A stretch of 52,663 bases of DNA from Haplosporangium gracile (GCA_015499985.1 JAAAUF010000092.1:15866-68528), one strand, 5' to 3'; positions 22,255-33,990 are shown, counted from the first letter of the stretch. The notes: generated by a model from the sequence alone, not told the origin. A program made the numbers and translations.

Positions 22255-22460
22255 TCCTCCCTTGCAACATAGCTTCCTACTCTCTCTCTCGTGCTCTCTA
22301 TTCGTCTTTCAAGAAAATAACGATTCAAGGTAACGGGTTTTGGCAATGTACTTGAATGTTGAAATGGCAAAATGGGAATGAAAAATAAATAAATAAATAA
22401 ACGGACCTGATGACGAGTGTGAGCCTGTACGGAGTGCTGGTTGTGAGTGGCGATGATGAC

Positions 22461-22520
22461 AGGGGCAGAGGCAGAGGCAGGGACAGGGGCAGGGACAGGG
22501 ACAGGGGCAGAGACAGGGAC
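22461..22520. repeat. Hexamer minisatellite AGRGRC x10
   Basis: Ten back-to-back hexamers of the forms AGGGGC, AGAGGC, AGGGAC and AGAGAC with no length errors. It lies in the intergenic region upstream of the AF4-like gene and is not part of a supported coding region. Confidence 0.85.
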
Positions 22521-23134
22521 CAGGCTCCAGGGCATAAGAAAAGAAAAAGTAGACGATGCCCTTGCGCTCACTTGTGTTGCAGTGGTAGGCAAAGAAGGAC
22601 CTGTTGGGCGGGGCTATGAATCGATTTGATTTCTACAAAGGACAAGAACGAAAGAACGAAGGAGGAACATACTCAAAAAGTTCTAGTCCTATCCAAGCCA
22701 TCGAGTTCAATCATTTCATTCGCATCCATAATTCTTTAATGGGCCTTTTTCTGACTATCTTTGACTTGCATGTTTCTCTTCTCTAATCGACAACTCCACT
22801 CCACCCTACTTGTCCTTTTGGCTCATTTTTTTTCTCATCGCCCTTCCTTCTTTTCCTCCTCTTGTCTCACCTCTCTCTTCTCTCTTCCTTGTACTCCTTG
22901 TTCTCGTCAGCTTGCGTCTTCTTCTTCTTCAGTCTCTCAAACCTCATCCAACCACAGCCGCCTGCTCTGCCCCATGGTCATCTAATCCTGTTATTCGACC
23001 CTTTACTTACTCACTTACACCTGTGCCGCTTCAATAGCCTCAAACACCACACCACTTCCCTCTACTTCCACTTCTCCCAACAAGCATCCGCAACAACAGC
23101 GACACACACGCACACGTTTCCGCGGCCTCGCTCA

Positions 23135-26100
23135 ATGTCGACGGCAACCTCGTCTGCCTCCCGTGCGGGGACACTTCCCAGCCCTTCCATTCCCAGCCCA
23201 AACTCAATCGTTACCTCCACCAACACCAGTTCACTCAACACCCCAACCTCGACCCAGCACTCATACGACGACCTCGACCAAAAAATAGCCGATTTTCGAC
23301 GAAACTGGACAGCCGGTGGAGGCAATCTGGGGCCAGAGCTGCTCCTCAACTGTGTCGAATACGCCACCTTCTCGCCCCGATCCTGGGGGTTCAAGGATCG
23401 ATCCTCGCACGAGAAAAGTCCAACCCTCGGAGGCACCAACAGAAACGACTGGGTCGTTCCCCCAACGCCGCCAGCCCTCTCCGGATGGGCAGTGGGGTTG
23501 CAATACAACCATGTTCCTGGGTAAAGTTTGTTTCTTTTTTTTGTGTATTCATTTTTTATTTGGGTCTTCCGTGATAAGGACTCTTCTTTCTTTCTTTTGT
23601 ACAAGAGTGTGGGGAATGGTCTTTTCTTTGGACAATTGAACAAAGGAGTGAGTGCAATGCCCCGTCTAGACCTATGAGCTAAGGAGGTTTTGTCAATTTG
23701 GGACGATCGCTGATAAAGGATATAGTCAGCACTCGTAAGAGTACAAGAAACAAGAGGTAGATAAACAGAGGGAGAAAGGCTGTAGGAGACGTACACTGTA
23801 GACAGTTGAACAGAGGGTAAGAGAAGGATGCGTTTGACAAAGAGAGCAAAGGAAGTACGCGGTAGAAAAGGTGATAGAGAGAATACGAGAAGGGTGCGGT
23901 AGACGGAGGAAAGAGCAAGAAAGAGGAGTCAATTGGGTTAGAGATAGAAGCAAAAGGGAAAAAGAACTACTGCGCGCTACATAACCGGATGAACGCAAGG
24001 GTGCCTTTATTCTTCTTTTTGCGCCCTCTCTGCACAGGACGGAACAAGGTCTCGACTTCCATGCGTACAACAAGCTGTGAACCGTGAACCCACATGTGCA
24101 CACGAGGCAAGGGAGGATAAAAAAAACGACGGCTGGAAAGCAAAGACGAGCGTGAGAAATGGCCCGATAGCCTTTGAGCACGGCGGAAGCGGCCATTTTT
24201 GCGCCATGACATGGAGACACAAATACAGAACGGCCTGATTGATTGCGCGCGAGCGGGGGAAGAGAAGGAAAAAAAACAACTCTTCTTCCGATGTCGACCC
24301 ACACACAACACACACTGTGAACACCTTACACACAGACAACTGTTTTGCAGGTGTACAGAGGATTAGAGTGACGAAAACTGATGAATATGAAAGAGAACCG
24401 ACGTTTTGTTCACACTCTTACATTCGACGCAGGACTGGACAGGAACGAGCGTATCAGTCAATCCCCCCTCTTTTTTTGCCTATCTGTTTGTTTTCCTCTC
24501 TTTCCATCTTTTTTTGTTTTCGTTTTTACCCCTTTCCGCGGGGATTGGGTTTACTGTTGTTGTGCAATATTTACCACAGTAATCTTCTTTTTATAAGTGC
24601 CCTGTCTCTTTTGTTTCGGTCGGTGTCCATGTGCGACAAGCCGCATGGGACCTCGGAAAAGGCGGAAAGAAGGGGGCTTGCAAAGAATAAGAATAAGAAT
24701 AAGAAAAAGGAAAAGGAAAAGGAAAAGAAAATGGTGAGTGGGGTTTATTTTTATCAATCAATCAATGTCATATTGTTTTCACAATACAAAAAAAGAACGA
24801 TGAGGAAAGAAACAAAGCATAGAGTGCCTGGGGTTTGCTGTCCACAGCTTACTCTGCAGTCGCTCCCAACCATCACTGCCGCCGTATCTACAACACCTTT
24901 GGCCAATTGTCCATGTCGTTGGCTTACGTGCTTGGGCAGTTCTGTATTCTTTCCATCTTTGATAGCCTCGTGCTATTGACTTTGTGTCCCCGTTATCTAA
25001 TATATCCTGTTCCTTGCTACTCTTTCTACCTCTCTCTCTCGTTCTTACAGACGGACGGATCGAAACTCTCACAGTAACAACAACCACCACAGCAACAGCC
25101 ATCATTACACACCCAATGGAGCAAACCACCAAAGCAGGAATAGCCATCCCACATCGACCGCACATCAACCGGGAAAATCAACATATCATCAGGCAAGCAA
25201 TTCCCTTCCCCTCCAGTTGTTGCTTTACTACTTCCTCTATTACTCTCTCTATCTCACTTCACTTTTCTCTCTTCTACTCGCCCATGGTTATTTGTAATCT
25301 TCTCTATCTTCTATTAGGGGGTTAACAGGATATTTGGATCATTCTCTTTTCGCTGACACTCCTTCAACCACAAACACACACATACTCCTTGCATTGATTC
25401 CCTTCAAATAGAGTCCTCCAACGCCCCCCCTCGAGGAAATCCGCAAGAGTATCGAGGTAAGACCCTCTCCCCAATCACCGCCACATACCCTTTTCTCCTT
25501 GATTCTGATATGAACGATGCCCTTGTTCCTCTCCGCTATCAATTCGTCCGTGTTGCATCTCAAACTAATCAAACCCGTCAATTATGGGCCTTCCATTTTT
25601 AATCATAGATGATTCAGAGCCTTCCTGTCATCATGAGCCCCACTATTCCCTCCTGGACTGCCCCACCAAGAAGCACAACGGGAGGAAAGCAACCCGGCAA
25701 GGTTCCAACCGTTTCTCTGAATCTTGGCGCAAGCAGCGACGACAGCTCAGGCTCGGGAGACGACTCGGACAGTGACTCATCGGACGTTGGGTCCGAGAAT
25801 GCCACAATGAGCGAAGTTGACATGTCCCGGTCAAGGAACCAGATTGGGTGAGGAGTCGGCTCGGGAACTTTTTGTATTGCGCTGTCAGCATATGTGGAAT
25901 TTGTCAATCCTAACCTGTGTATATCACTTATTTCATTGATTGTCCGTATTAGAAGGAAAACGGCTCGGCGCAGGAACTCCAAGACAGAGTCGATTGGAGG
26001 CAAGCGTCCAGCAGGACCCACAGCAGGAAAGACGTTGCCGGATTCAATTCGACAGCCAGGCATGGATTCACACGCGAGAAAGACATCGACTGCTCAGTAT

Positions 26101-29100
26101 TGCAACTTGATGACCTCGGGACAGGTGACAGAACTCCCACGGCGATACAAAGGCATGGTGTTGTCGAGTTCTCCTGTGGTGGTCAAGATTAATATACCCG
26201 CCTATCTCTTGCCAACACTCGCAGCAGCGACCCAAGCAGCAGAGCGGACAAGAGCATCACAGTCATCAAAGTCTTTCTCAAGAGGTGGATACAAAGGAGA
26301 TTCATCAGATGACGATCGTGCGATGGATGTCGATGCACCTTCCGGCGCGGAAAAGGAAAAGTCCCACGATTCTTCTCGACCTACTCTCAAAGACGTCCAG
26401 GGACGCTCTTCGAGACTCCAAGAGATTCCATTAAGTCCTCCTCGCACAAAATCTCTCTCTAAACGCGGCCGCTCATACTCTTCAAACGAATCAGAATCAG
26501 ATGACAGGAAAAAGCCCAAGGGATCCACCAAGGAGCTCAAGGAGAAATCCTCGTTTGACATCACCCACTCGGACAAGAAGAGATTATTGGACAAATCGGC
26601 AGCACTCAATACCGACACCAAGCGCGGCCAGACTTCCACAACATCTTCGAGGGCCAGGTCTGACACAGCGGAGGAGAAGAGCTATCGCACCGATCGCGGG
26701 GACGAAAAGAGAGGCTCCGAGACATCGATCCGCGGCAAGTCATCGCAATCGTTGTCTCCAGTTCTGGATCGCAACAAGGGCAAGAACCGAAGACCATCAT
26801 ATCATAGTGCCGATGAGGCATCCGACGACTCGCGCAAGGACAGACGGCGCTCTAAGGATACGAAGCAGAACAACGATCATACAGAGACCGGTCGCAGCAG
26901 GTTGGAGTCTAAGGATGTCACCTCGAGAGCAGAGAACGGTCAAGGCCGAAAGCGGGATATCTCCAGGGATCGGGTCAGCGATGTCCCAGATGCACGTCGC
27001 AAGGTCAAAGAGGAGAATGCCAAAGAGTCCAAGGAGAAAACCACCAATATCGAGAAACCAACGTCATCAAGTGCCAGCAAGGATCGGCGGCTATCCAAGG
27101 ACGAGGACGTGTCAGTTTCGAGTCGCGCAGGACCCAAGAACGAGCCAAAGTCGGACCGCACTGGGTCGGCAGCTGCACCTGGTTCACCAGGACGTCGATC
27201 AGCACGCGATGCACCAAAGGAGACAAAGTCGAGAGGCGAGAAGGAATCGAGGGATGCAGCTGCGCCATCAGGCCAGCGATCCACCAACAGCACAAAGGAT
27301 CGGGCTCGCGGTCGATCACGGACACCCTCACGTACCAGATCCCGCTCGAGATCGCCTAGGAGATATGATCGAAACCGAAGTCCGTCTCGAAACGACGCTC
27401 GCGATGGAAAGTCGAACCGGGATCGCAGAGAATACGATGACGACCGGTCATCGAGGCGCAAGCGGGATGGTAGCCGCGACCGGAATGACCGTTCGGGACG
27501 TGGACGGAGCAGGGATCGCTTTGGACGGGACAGAAGTCGCGACAAGAGTACTGACAGGAACCGCGACAGGAGTCCTGCTCGGGGAACTAGCCGCGAACGG
27601 AGTCGAGATCGCAAAAGGGCTAGGTCTCGGTCCCGCGAACGAGGAGACGGAAGGAAGGAGACTGACCGCCGTGCTCGCGAGACGTCGGCGACACCCAGCA
27701 GTTCTAATGCGGCAGCTTCGCGCCCAGAAACTAGAACAGATGCCCGACCTGACTCTCGACCCGACACCAAATCACAACCTCCTCATCAGGACTCTACAAA
27801 GAACGCTTCAGGCCGGCGTGACTCGGAGAGCAAGCATGGAGCAAGTACGACGACATCGAATCCTCCTCGACCACCGCCTCCTACAATCAAGGAAGAGCCT
27901 CCAGTGCAGCCTCCTCCTCCTACGACCGCACCTCCCGATACAATTTCGCGGTCGGGCGTGACTGGCGTTGTGAAGGAGACGATTGTTAAGAGAGTCTCTA
28001 TCGAGGATTATCAAAGGAAGAAGACTAACCTCGCAGCCACGGACAAAGTCGACACGCCCAAGGCAGCATCAGACTCGCCAGCACTGGCGAACGCCGTCGT
28101 CGCGACCGGCAAACCACCCATCATCGCCAAGGAGTCGACACAGAAGCCAGTCAACACGGAACAAAAGTCGTCCAGCACCTCATCCTCCAAGCTATCGTCA
28201 GAGACCGCGAAAAAGATTGCCGACTATCACAACACTTTCAACATGTAAGTTTTTGAATTGATTTTTTTTTTTGCTTATTGCTCCACAAAATTAAGATGAA
28301 CAATTGACCAACAGTCAAAAAAAAAAAAAAAAAAAAAAAAAACATTATTTCATACAATGTATAGGCGTCGAGCGGCAGGAATCACATTCAAACACAATGC
28401 GGATGACACTCTCAAGAACCAGAGCAACGCCAAACTGGGCGCGATTCAGTACTTTTTGAGCGCGATCGAGTTTATCGCAGCTTTCCACGCCAACGACAAG
28501 TACCACAACCTTTTGAACCCCGGTCGACAGGATGTTGCAGTTAAAGCGTCCATCAACTCGTGGGATACCATGCGTCAGTTCATCCACGCCCTTACCAACC
28601 AGTGTCACTCCAACCGCCTCGCTGGACTTGATGGTGTTAGGTAAGCATTTTGGAAATATCGCTTTTGTTTATGTGTTTCAGCCTGAAATGTGGCACAGTG
28701 GTGCTTTTTAGTGAGACTAATCTAGGCGTACTTTATGATTGTATCTTGTAATAGCGCATTAATGGAGGTTTTAGTGTACTACAAGGTGTACAGCTACCAT
28801 ATCATGAACCTGCGGAAGGAGATGCTCAAGAGTGGGCAGTTCAAATCAAAGGGAGCTCCCAAAGACGAGAACGGAGTTGCGCCGATGGTGTCAATCCCTC
28901 AGGAAATGGCCAATCGAATGCTGCAGAATGTGGAGGATTGGGCTCATATCCAAAAGCGAATGGACGACTGTCGACAGTGGTTGACACCCGATATTGCGCA
29001 GAAGCAGTTCCCGCAGACGTTTGAGAAGTGGTGCATCCATCCGGATCAGATTGGACAGCAGCAGCATCATCCCTTTGATGGATTTGTCTCGGGAACCAAC

Positions 29101-29217
29101 ATCCAAAAGATCCACTGGCCTCTTGGAATGCATTTGCACCTGCATGAGCTGATGGCGTTTGTTGAGTCTGCGTTGGAGGAGTACCAGAAGCGGAATGGTC
29201 TTGAGCATACCAAGTAG
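23135..29217 (+). CDS. AF4/FMR2-like protein: disordered RS/Ser-rich scaffold with C-terminal homology domain
   Basis: Seven exons: 23135-23520, 25051-25192, 25412-25456, 25609-25847, 25953-28244, 28365-28640, 28755-29217, giving 1280 aa. Intron 1 is 1.5 kb; intron 2 is GC-AG (CAG|GCAAGC). Residues 1-1030 are disordered: an acidic Ser tract (SDDSSGSGDDSDSDSSD), then a very long Lys/Arg/Ser/Asp region with RS and RD dipeptides. Residues about 1035-1280 are a helical domain. It contains ITFKHNADDTLKN, AIQYFLSAIEFIAA, ALMEVLVYYKVYSYHIMNLR and VSIPQEMANRMLQNVEDW. Order and motifs (KHxAD, Y-x-x-A-x-x-FI, a Tyr-rich helix ending in LR/LK, VSIPQ-helix) match the C-terminal homology domain of AFF1/AFF4, scaffolds of the super elongation complex. 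Role in Pol II elongation is inferred from that family. Convergent with the Alba gene, 206 nt apart. Confidence 0.72.
28318..28342 (+). repeat. Poly(A) run of 25 within an intron
   Basis: Uninterrupted A run 22 nt before the acceptor of exon 6 of the AF4-like gene. It lies where a pyrimidine tract would be expected, so this acceptor has an unusual context. Confidence 0.85.
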
Positions 29218-29423
29218 TTCTCTTGTTCTGCTTTTATTTTTTGATTTTCTTTTTTGCTATGTAAAGACATCATCCATTCTATGTCATATTCTTACTTCTA
29301 CTACTTCATATCATAACAGGGACAACAAAGTTTGCATTTTCGAAAGAGTGAGTGCGTGTGTGTAATTGCTTTTTGAACTGAATGAAAACGTTTAATGGTG
29401 GTTCAGAAAACAAAATGAATGAA

Positions 29424-30339
29424 TTAGAGGTAGATGTCATTCCCTGTTGGTGCTTGGTAACCGACAAACCGCCTTGCAGCAGCGTCTCTGTCCAAAATAG
29501 CTCCTGGCCAAGTTTCAAGTTGACCACCCTCGTCCTCATCACTATCATCCTCATCATCAGCATGTTCGTCTCTTGGGATATTTGCACCAGGCATGGTCAT
29601 ATCAATGCCATCTCCTGCTCCTGTTGATCCTATCGTGGCGTCGTCGAGAAGTTTAGAGAGACGGATGCGGATGGTGGGCCGATGTTTTGAGACGGTGATG
29701 GGATCGAGGTTTGGTTGATCTGGGTTTGGGTCCCAGATCTCTCGTTCTGTGATTTGGCCGATTTCTGTGAACTGGTGAAGAGCACCCTCCATCCTGCGTT
29801 TGAGAATCTCTGCGACAGTGACGGCCTTTGTGATTGATTTGCCTTGTGCTTTGAGTGTTAGGACTCCTCTTGTGCCTGGGTGTTTTGTTGTTGTGCATGG
29901 CTGTATGCTCTATAAAGTTGAAAAGTGAAGAGATGTTGCGTTCTGTTGGTTTATCGTCCTGTTCGGTATTCGTCGTGATGCCTTTGATCAGCATTTGAAC
30001 AGTATTCAATGAGAAAATTACTTGTAACGTTGCTGTGCCGCCCTTGGTATCAGAATGCTTGTTCCCTGCTTCTGATCCTTCTACTACTCCTGCTGCTCCT
30101 GCTGCAGCCGGTGCGTCGGCCTCAGTCAGGACCTCGAGGGCGCGAGAGACGTAGGTACGAATTTTTCCGTTGGGGGTGATGACCATGACGCCATGTTGTT
30201 GTGGCCGGTTATGTTGTTGTGTCGTCTGCTTCTGTTGCTGCTGCTTCTTCGAGGTTGAGCCGGTACCAGTGGTGGCATCTTGAATGTCGTCCTCGAACTT
30301 TGGTTTGGATGTCTTTGCTCTTTTGTGGTAGTTCTCCAT
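29424..30339 (-). CDS. Alba-domain nucleic-acid-binding protein (Rpp25/Pop6-like)
   Basis: Exons 30339-30022 and 29909-29424 encode 267 aa. The ATG at 30339 has a good context (CACAATGG). Residues 1-47 are a Lys/Gln-rich tail. The Alba fold runs from VMVITPNGKIRTYVSRALEVL (51-71) through LKAQGKSITKAVTVAEILKR to EGALHQFTEIGQITEREIW, the typical Alba order of strand-helix, conserved GK-x-I-x-KAV, and final strands. Two low-complexity inserts (Ala/Gly and polar) split the first half. The C-terminus is acidic (DDEDDSDEDEGGQ). Eukaryotic Alba proteins of this type are RNase P/MRP subunits (Rpp20/Rpp25) or related RNA binders; which one cannot be told from sequence. A second in-frame acceptor 9 nt downstream (exon start 29900) would remove Ser-Ile-Gln. 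Divergent from CENP-W. Confidence 0.85.
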
Positions 30340-30674
30340 TGTGCTTGTTCGTTCGTTTTGTGGTTGGTTGTGGGCGAGAAGAGTTACACTGCGGCGTTCT
30401 TTGAGCCTTTTGAAGTGGGAAAACAAGGTAGAAGCAGTCACGGCATACTCCACGTGATGGCTAGTTGAATGGGTCAGGTCCTTGTCGTAGGATGTTTTTG
30501 TCGTCTCCTGAGGATGGGATGGTTTCGGTTTTTCGTTCTATTCATTGCCTACTACCAAACCTACCAAAGTCTGCCGATTTTCACAACAAACTTCTCACTT
30601 TCGCCTCCCATTCCACGCCACGCCACGCCACTCCGCTACTTTATCTTTTATATAAACACTTTCGGTGACAAACA
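30340..30674. promoter_or_regulatory. Shared promoter of Alba gene and CENP-W
   Basis: 335-nt divergent spacer. It contains a perfect E-box CACGTG at 30,451-30,456 (bHLH/Cbf1-type consensus) and a short tandem CCACG repeat near 30,613-30,630. Bidirectional use is inferred from layout. Confidence 0.4.
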
Positions 30675-31209
30675 ATGACACGCATCTACCCAAGGAGCAC
30701 ACTCAAAAAGATCTTCCATGCCCACGAACCGACCTACAAACTGTCAAAGGACGTCGACATCAAGGTTTGCCTCCCTGCAGTTTTTTTTCTCCTTTTTCTC
30801 CCGAAAAGAAAGAGAGTATAAGAAAAGCGATATTGTTCATATTGTTCGACTGTCCCTAAGAGTTTTGTTTCGTGTATGCGAGGATAGATTTATGTGCTGT
30901 ACCTTTTGTTTTTGCAACGCCTGTCGAACGAGGCCAGTCGCCAGGCACAGTTGACTCACGATAGTATCGTCCACTCTAGGCATGTCTCGCGAGCATTGAA
31001 GGTAAGCCATGCCCCTCGTTATACACGTACCCCATTACATATTGCAAAAGTTCTGTTCTGTTGCAGAGCATTTTGCTAGACGCGTCTCTACTTTACTTTT
31101 TTTCTGTAAATTTTGAAATCGATTCATTGACACGGAATTTTTGTGCATATGTGCACTTTTTTTCTACGCTTTCTTATTCTAGATAGTCTTGCAGCAGTTC
31201 AAGGGATAG
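30675..31209 (+). CDS. CENP-W, histone-fold kinetochore subunit
   Basis: A 76-aa gene easily missed because it is split into three small exons: 30675-30764, 30888-31001 and 31183-31209, all phase 0 with GT...AG introns. It begins MTRIYPRSTLKKIFHAH, continues LSKDVDIKIYVLYLLFLQRL and NEASRQAQ, then HSRHVSRALKIVLQQFKG and stops. The start (YPRSTLKKI), the central LLFLQRL helix and the C-terminal K-x-FKG are the hallmarks of fungal CENP-W (Wip1 in yeasts). Length fits the family (about 75-90 aa). CENP-W pairs with CENP-T as a histone-fold dimer in the CCAN at the inner kinetochore. A polyadenylation signal AATAAA follows at 31,380-31,385. No CENP-T gene is in the window. Confidence 0.9.
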
Positions 31210-31379
31210 ACATATATACATCCGCTCCTGCCAGCTCTTCTCCAGTACATCCCTACTCTTCTCAACCAGTTTTGCATAATAACAGCTCCACCTCGCCCTC
31301 ATCTTGCGCTCTAAAGCTTGATGGTCCTTACTCCCCCCGCCTCTTACTCATCCTTCTACACCTGTAAATTTCCATGTAT

Positions 31380-31385
31380 AATAAA
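31380..31385 (+). terminator. Candidate polyadenylation signal of CENP-W
   Basis: Canonical AATAAA about 170 nt after the CENP-W stop codon, in A/T-rich sequence. Confidence 0.4.
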
Positions 31386-31447
31386 TATATAAACAACACA
31401 AGAGTTCAACCAATGAAACCTTAGGAGATGTGGAAGAAGAATACTAA

Positions 31448-31613
31448 GATGCTCGGTACCTCTCTGATGACCATTTTGCCGGATGCCGAGTCGTCGAACC
31501 CCTAAAATAAGCCAAGCATTTACAGCATCGGGCAAAGGACCATTACACATGAAAACAGAACATCGAGATATTCAGGACTTCTCTAATGTTCATTTTGCCG
31601 GATGCCAAGTCGT
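31448..31613 (+). repeat. Imperfect 47-bp direct repeat pair, coding-derived
   Basis: Units 31448-31494 and 31567-31613 match at 38 of 47 positions, 119 nt apart. Both translate on the plus strand to a similar peptide (SDDHFAGCRVV and SNVHFAGCQVV) with a following LK. Stops flank the first copy. They look like relics of an internally repeated or duplicated protein gene. Confidence 0.5.
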
Positions 31614-33990
31614 ATTCATAACTCCACTCAAAGTTATCCGTCAAGATTCTTTTTTTTTCAAAGAGCAACTACCTGCATCCGTATTTAATCCCTTGCATGT
31701 TTTTCTCTCTCGCTCTCATTTCTTGTTGCCTTTCTGTATTTCTTCCCATGGCTGTAGTCTTTGTAAGGTGAGAGTGGGATAGTACATATGTAAAATGGGA
31801 CAGTAGCAGGCTAGGGTTTTATTATTTTTTTACTTTTTGGCGACAGCCGATCTTGGCTTTTTACTGGCATGCTGTGTAAGGCGTAAGGGCAGATGTGGGA
31901 GAGTAGGATTGATTCATACGTGGCAAGTTGCAGAGACAGAAGCCAAGATATTAGGAAGCTGTTTTTGACCAGCATGAGCAGGCAGGGGGTGTTTGTAGGA
32001 GGCGGGGCGAAGGAGTGGTTGCAGTGCGCGAGTGGAAAAAATAATGTGGCCTGATCTTTAAGAATTTCATAGTTTGTGAAGGAGAGTGAGGGTAGTGAGC
32101 TGAGGTTCAAGCAGGTGAACGTTAGAGCAAAGCCTTGGCAAGAATTCCAGTCCTTTAATTATGATCAGGGTTCAATTGCTTGGCGCTATACTGTCATCAG
32201 GGTCTAGTTCCTCATGATTGAGGTCAGGGACCCAGGCAATAAGACCATGAGCCCATCAAGTCTTCTTTTTGGAACGAAGGCCTACAAAGAAGATTTTGTC
32301 TGCTAAAGTGTCTATCATTTTGAGAAATTTCCTAATTGTCTTCAGTCGATCTGTTCTCCTCCATTGACATTAATAAGTCGACTGTGTTTTTTGTCATTTC
32401 CTTGCACGGCGAGTGTCAATTTGATAAATACGCCATTCTGTCTACTTTCGGCCGACAATGATTCCTTTGGTTTTTTTTCTTTGTCTCTCACTTCTTTCGC
32501 ATCTAGTTTGTAATCCAAGGGCTATTGTTTTTTTTTTTTTTTTTTCTTAGCTTTTTTTTACCAAGATTCGGGCTGAAGGGAAGCATACAAGTCAGCCAAC
32601 TAGTGGTAAGTGCAAGGACACGATTATATTTTTTTGGCTTGGCCGTTCAAGGGCTGTTTTTATTTTTTGCCAATAGGTCTCTGAGTGAAGGCAGGAGAGA
32701 GCAAAATGAAGGCAAGGGGCGATATAAGTCTAAGACACCAGTTGTTGGCTATTGTTGACATGCATGTGTGGATGGTCTAATTACGTGTAACAAGCGTAAA
32801 AGTAGCACGCACAGATGAGATGGGCACGCGTTTTTATTTATTTGTGTATTGACACCTTTTTTATCAGTATTAGGGTACTATATCTCATGAACACACCTTG
32901 CCTTGACCGAAAAGGAATATAAAGAGAGGGGAGCACACGCGTGTCAATTCCCATTTTTTTTTCTTGTTTTATGTTATCTTTTCGCTATTATCCTCGGGCC
33001 GAACAACCTGGCAAAACCGTCGTTCCTGAATTTTTTCTTTTTTCTACTACCCTTTCTCCCAATTATTGATCAATTGATCACCATCCACATCCTACTCGCC
33101 ACGCTCGCCACTCCGCTTATATTCAGTCGCACTCTCGTTCTGCACAGGTACTGTACATACACACTCAAGAAGAAGAGAAGACAAACATGCCAACCTTGTT
33201 TCTTGTTCTTTGTTGTTCTTTCTTTGCATTCGTCATCATCATCAACTGCACTATACACACACATACAAACAAACACACACACCGCTCCGCCACGCGACCC
33301 CCTCTTCTGTCTGCACTAAGCTAACCAGGATGCACCGTGCAGAGGGGGCAGGTCATTCACTCTCTCTTTTTTCAATTCATGAACGCATCGCATCGCATCA
33401 CAGCATTTTATTTTGGAATTCTTTTACTTTGCTTTTTTTCCTTTTCTGTAGTGCCTGTCCTTTTATCCGTCATTCCTTTCTCTTTTCTCTACTTTGCTTT
33501 GCTTCCTTCTCTGCTCCTCTTTCTTACGTCCTCTTACCATTCTTGCTTCTCACTGTCTTTCTTACCTGCCCCCTATCCCCTTAGCCATAATTTCTCTCTG
33601 CTCTCCACATCTTTTATCCCTCCTTATTTTATCACACCACATCGAACTTTTTTTCCTGTTTTAATCCATCTCGTTTTCACGTTTTCTCTTCTCTCTTTCC
33701 TTTCAATGCATCATTGAAGCCTCATCCACATCCCCTTGACCCACATCCCTTCTCTTTTCTTCCTCTCCCATCCCTTGCTGTTACTTGCTTCTTTCCCTCT
33801 CTCCTTCTCTCTCACTCTTAATCACTCACTAATCCTTTCCTTACTTCTCACTCTTTATCTCTTATACACTTTCGCCAAAAATCCCTTCCAAACCTCGGAC
33901 TTTTGTTACACCTCATTCTCCGAAACCTTCTCGACATCTTCCACATCTCCAAAGCCGGATAAAAGAAAACCGCGACACACACAGCACAAG

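Larger units (their letters stand above)
20675..23134. other. Divergent intergenic region, no gene seen
   Basis: A 2.46-kb shared upstream region of the H2C2 gene (minus) and the AF4-like gene (plus). It is purine-rich close to the H2C2 start and pyrimidine-rich close to the AF4-like start, as expected for two opposed leaders. It contains two simple repeats listed separately. The open frames present are repeat-derived or low-complexity and none looks like a gene. Confidence 0.5.
31210..33990. other. Gene-poor 2.8-kb interval
   Basis: After the CENP-W 3' UTR there is no complete gene. It holds an imperfect direct repeat that looks coding-derived (31,448-31,494 and 31,567-31,613), a T-rich region, and an exon-like block flanked by splice consensus near 32,551-32,608. 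From about 33,210 to 33,990 it is the pyrimidine-rich leader of the arrestin-like gene. No tRNA was found. Confidence 0.5.

Noticed and set aside
22104..22592. Minus-strand 162-codon frame upstream of the AF4-like gene
   Set aside because: Made largely from the hexamer minisatellite and the CCCTCTCT microsatellite; no domain, no splice support.
23726..24313. Minus-strand 195-codon frame inside intron 1 of the AF4-like gene
   Set aside because: Ser/Leu/Cys-rich low-complexity translation with no recognisable domain; likely chance within a purine-rich intron.
32130..32230. Possible tRNA because of a GGGTTCAATTGC stretch
   Set aside because: No matching A box or cloverleaf arms could be folded around it.
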